Source of the DNA: DASUPK01 sp036505735
GTDB taxonomy: Bacteria; Actinomycetota; Thermoleophilia; Solirubrobacterales; 70-9
DNA: 14,259 bases
Assembly: GCA_036505735.1 (NCBI GenBank)
Contig: DASXSZ010000188.1
Span: 1 to 14,259, forward strand
Direction of reading: 5' to 3'
Shown: positions 13,422 to 14,259 of the stretch, piece by piece
Layout of the letters: each line of letters begins with the position of its first letter
How positions within the stretch are numbered: the first letter of the stretch is position 1
The notes under the pieces: model-generated
Told to the model about the DNA's origin: nothing
What the model saw: the letters and a program-made list of their open reading frames with translations, nothing else
Databases searched by the model: none
Made by a program: the position numbers and the translations under genes

Positions 13422-14033
13422 ATGGCCTCGACGACGACCTCGCTCGCCGCCCTCGCGGCGCTCCTGCGCGACGGGGAGAACGTGATCTCGCCCTACGTCC
13501 GGGAATCGGACGAGAAGCCGGCGCTCGGCGAGCTCGTCGCCGCCGGGCCGCGCGCGGCGAGGGCGCGCTCGGAGTACACGCTGCTGGTGGAGGCGATCCG
13601 GGAGGGGTACCTCCTGCACTACGAGACCCCCCGTCTGATCGAAGGCGCCGACGCCGACCTCCGCCTGCTCGCGGGCGACTACCTCTACGCGCTCGGCCTA
13701 GAGCGGCTCGCCGCGCGCGGTGATCTCGATGCGGTCCGCGAGCTGGCCGACCTGATCAGCCTCGTGGCACAGGTCCACGCCGAGAACGGGTCGGACTCGC
13801 CGCGCGAGGCCGCAGGGGCGCTCTGGCTCGCGACCACCGTCGCGGTGGCCGCGGGGTCGACTCCGGAGCACGTGCGAGGCAAGGAGGCGCTGCGCCGCAA
13901 CGAGCCCGAGGCGGTCGGGATGCTGCTCCAAAACGCGTCCGAAACTGCCCGCCGGGCGGGCGTCGGCGACGCTCTGGCGCGCGCAGCCGAGGCGATAGGC
14001 TTCGCCGGCGAGAACCTCCCGGACCGTGGCTGA
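13422..14033 (+). CDS. Unknown protein resembling a non-catalytic prenyl diphosphate synthase subunit
   Basis: A 203-residue soluble, alpha-helical, Ala/Leu/Arg-rich protein. The block LLAGDYLYALGLERLAARGDLDAVRELADLISLVAQ (82-117) resembles the region of polyprenyl diphosphate synthases with their L-GD-L/Y-A-L-E-LA pattern, and also the small subunit HepS of two-part heptaprenyl diphosphate synthase. Neither Asp-rich DDxxD motif needed for magnesium-diphosphate binding is present, so catalysis alone is unlikely. It is shorter than the 320-residue catalytic enzymes. It lies between hemL and a Rieske-protein gene, which it overlaps by 8 nt, so it is likely made with the cytochrome bc complex. 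A role in menaquinone side-chain synthesis or in assembly of that complex is inference. The ATG was chosen because earlier in-frame sequence is inside hemL. Confidence 0.7.
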   Translation: MASTTTSLAALAALLRDGENVISPYVRESDEKPALGELVAAGPRAARARSEYTLLVEAIREGYLLHYETPRLIEGADADLRLLAGDYLYALGLERLAARGDLDAVRELADLISLVAQVHAENGSDSPREAAGALWLATTVAVAAGSTPEHVRGKEALRRNEPEAVGMLLQNASETARRAGVGDALARAAEAIGFAGENLPDRG

Positions 14034-14259
14034 AGAGGGAAACGACAAGCAGGGGGCGCCGAACCGGCTCGAGAAGCCCGAGCCTGCGGGCTACTTCCCG
14101 GGTGAGTCGATGACGCGGCGCACCGCCTTCTCGATCGGCATCCAGGCGGTCGGCGGGGTGGCCCTCGCCGCGGTGGCCCTGCCGGCGGTCGGCTTCGCGG
14201 TGGCTCCGCTCTTCGAGGAGGAGAGCGAGCCCTGGCAGGCGGTTGGGCCGATCTCCGAC
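14026..14259 (+). CDS. qcrA: Rieske-type ubiquinol/menaquinol-cytochrome c reductase iron-sulfur subunit, 5' part
   Basis: Only the first 78 residues are in the window; the frame is open to the edge. A charged 27-residue cytosolic tail (AEEGNDKQGAPNRLEKPEPAGYFPGES) is followed by TRRTAFSIG, a twin-arginine-like motif (R31-R32), then a membrane helix (about 35-62) and the start of an external domain ending PWQAVGPISD. This N-terminus matches QcrA-like Rieske proteins, which are exported by Tat and pass electrons from quinol to cytochrome c. The CxH...CxxH cluster motifs would lie beyond the edge, so the call rests on the N-terminus alone. GTG 14026 overlaps the previous gene's TGA by 8 nt; ATG 14110 is a possible later start that would keep the RR motif. 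Confidence 0.72.
   Translation, partial: MAEEGNDKQGAPNRLEKPEPAGYFPGESMTRRTAFSIGIQAVGGVALAAVALPAVGFAVAPLFEEESEPWQAVGPISD

Noticed and set aside
1..14259. CRISPR array, transposon ends, tRNA or rRNA genes
   Set aside because: No regularly spaced repeats, transposase-like proteins, cloverleaf-like sequences or rRNA signatures were seen.

Overview
This is a compact, very GC-rich window with strong G/C bias at third codon positions, GTG starts, a zinc-type HemB and a probable menaquinol-type Rieske subunit. Together these suggest an actinobacterium; the gene content and protein flavour look most like the class Thermoleophilia (Solirubrobacterales or Gaiellales). The lineage is inferred from recognised protein families, not from a marker gene. 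There is no gene-free stretch over 300 bases. I saw no tRNA, rRNA, CRISPR array, insertion sequence or phage gene.

Layout. (1) 74-577 (+): bifunctional-nuclease/DUF151 protein, with a TATAAT box upstream. (2) 587-2919 (-): a PLP aminotransferase and D-Ala-D-Ala ligase joined by an ATGA overlap. Their end converges on the DUF151 gene, with a hairpin in the junction. (3) 3009-7172 (+): a small membrane protein, an alkaline-phosphatase-superfamily hydrolase, a GtrA-family flippase-like protein and a polytopic GT-C-like protein with an N-terminal PepSY-like domain. The last three overlap one another, which suggests a cell-envelope glycan or lipid-carrier cassette. (4) 7032-7811 (-): a YmdB-type metallophosphoesterase whose 3' end lies antisense to the end of the glycosyltransferase gene for 141 bp. 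(5) 7846-9950 (+): an ABC exporter (ATPase plus ABC-2 permease), divergent from ymdB across only 34 bp. (6) 10015-14259 (+): hemB, a fused AhbA-AhbB siroheme-decarboxylase-like protein, hemL, an orphan small protein resembling a catalytically dead prenyl-diphosphate-synthase subunit, and the start of a Rieske iron-sulfur protein (qcrA-like) cut by the window edge.

How the genes may work together. The right-hand third reads as a respiration module: early tetrapyrrole synthesis (HemL makes 5-aminolevulinate, HemB makes porphobilinogen), a siroheme decarboxylase-type protein, a prenyl-synthase-like accessory protein and a quinol-cytochrome c reductase subunit. The left part is about the cell wall and surface.

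The most notable points are: (a) hemL has no ATG, GTG or TTG at its conserved N-terminus, and an ATA codon sits exactly where the start should be, in an ATAA overlap; (b) a single-chain AhbAB lies between hemB and hemL; (c) a DDxxD-less prenyl-synthase-like protein precedes qcrA; (d) several genes have a -10-like hexamer 7-9 nt before the start codon, suggesting leaderless mRNAs.
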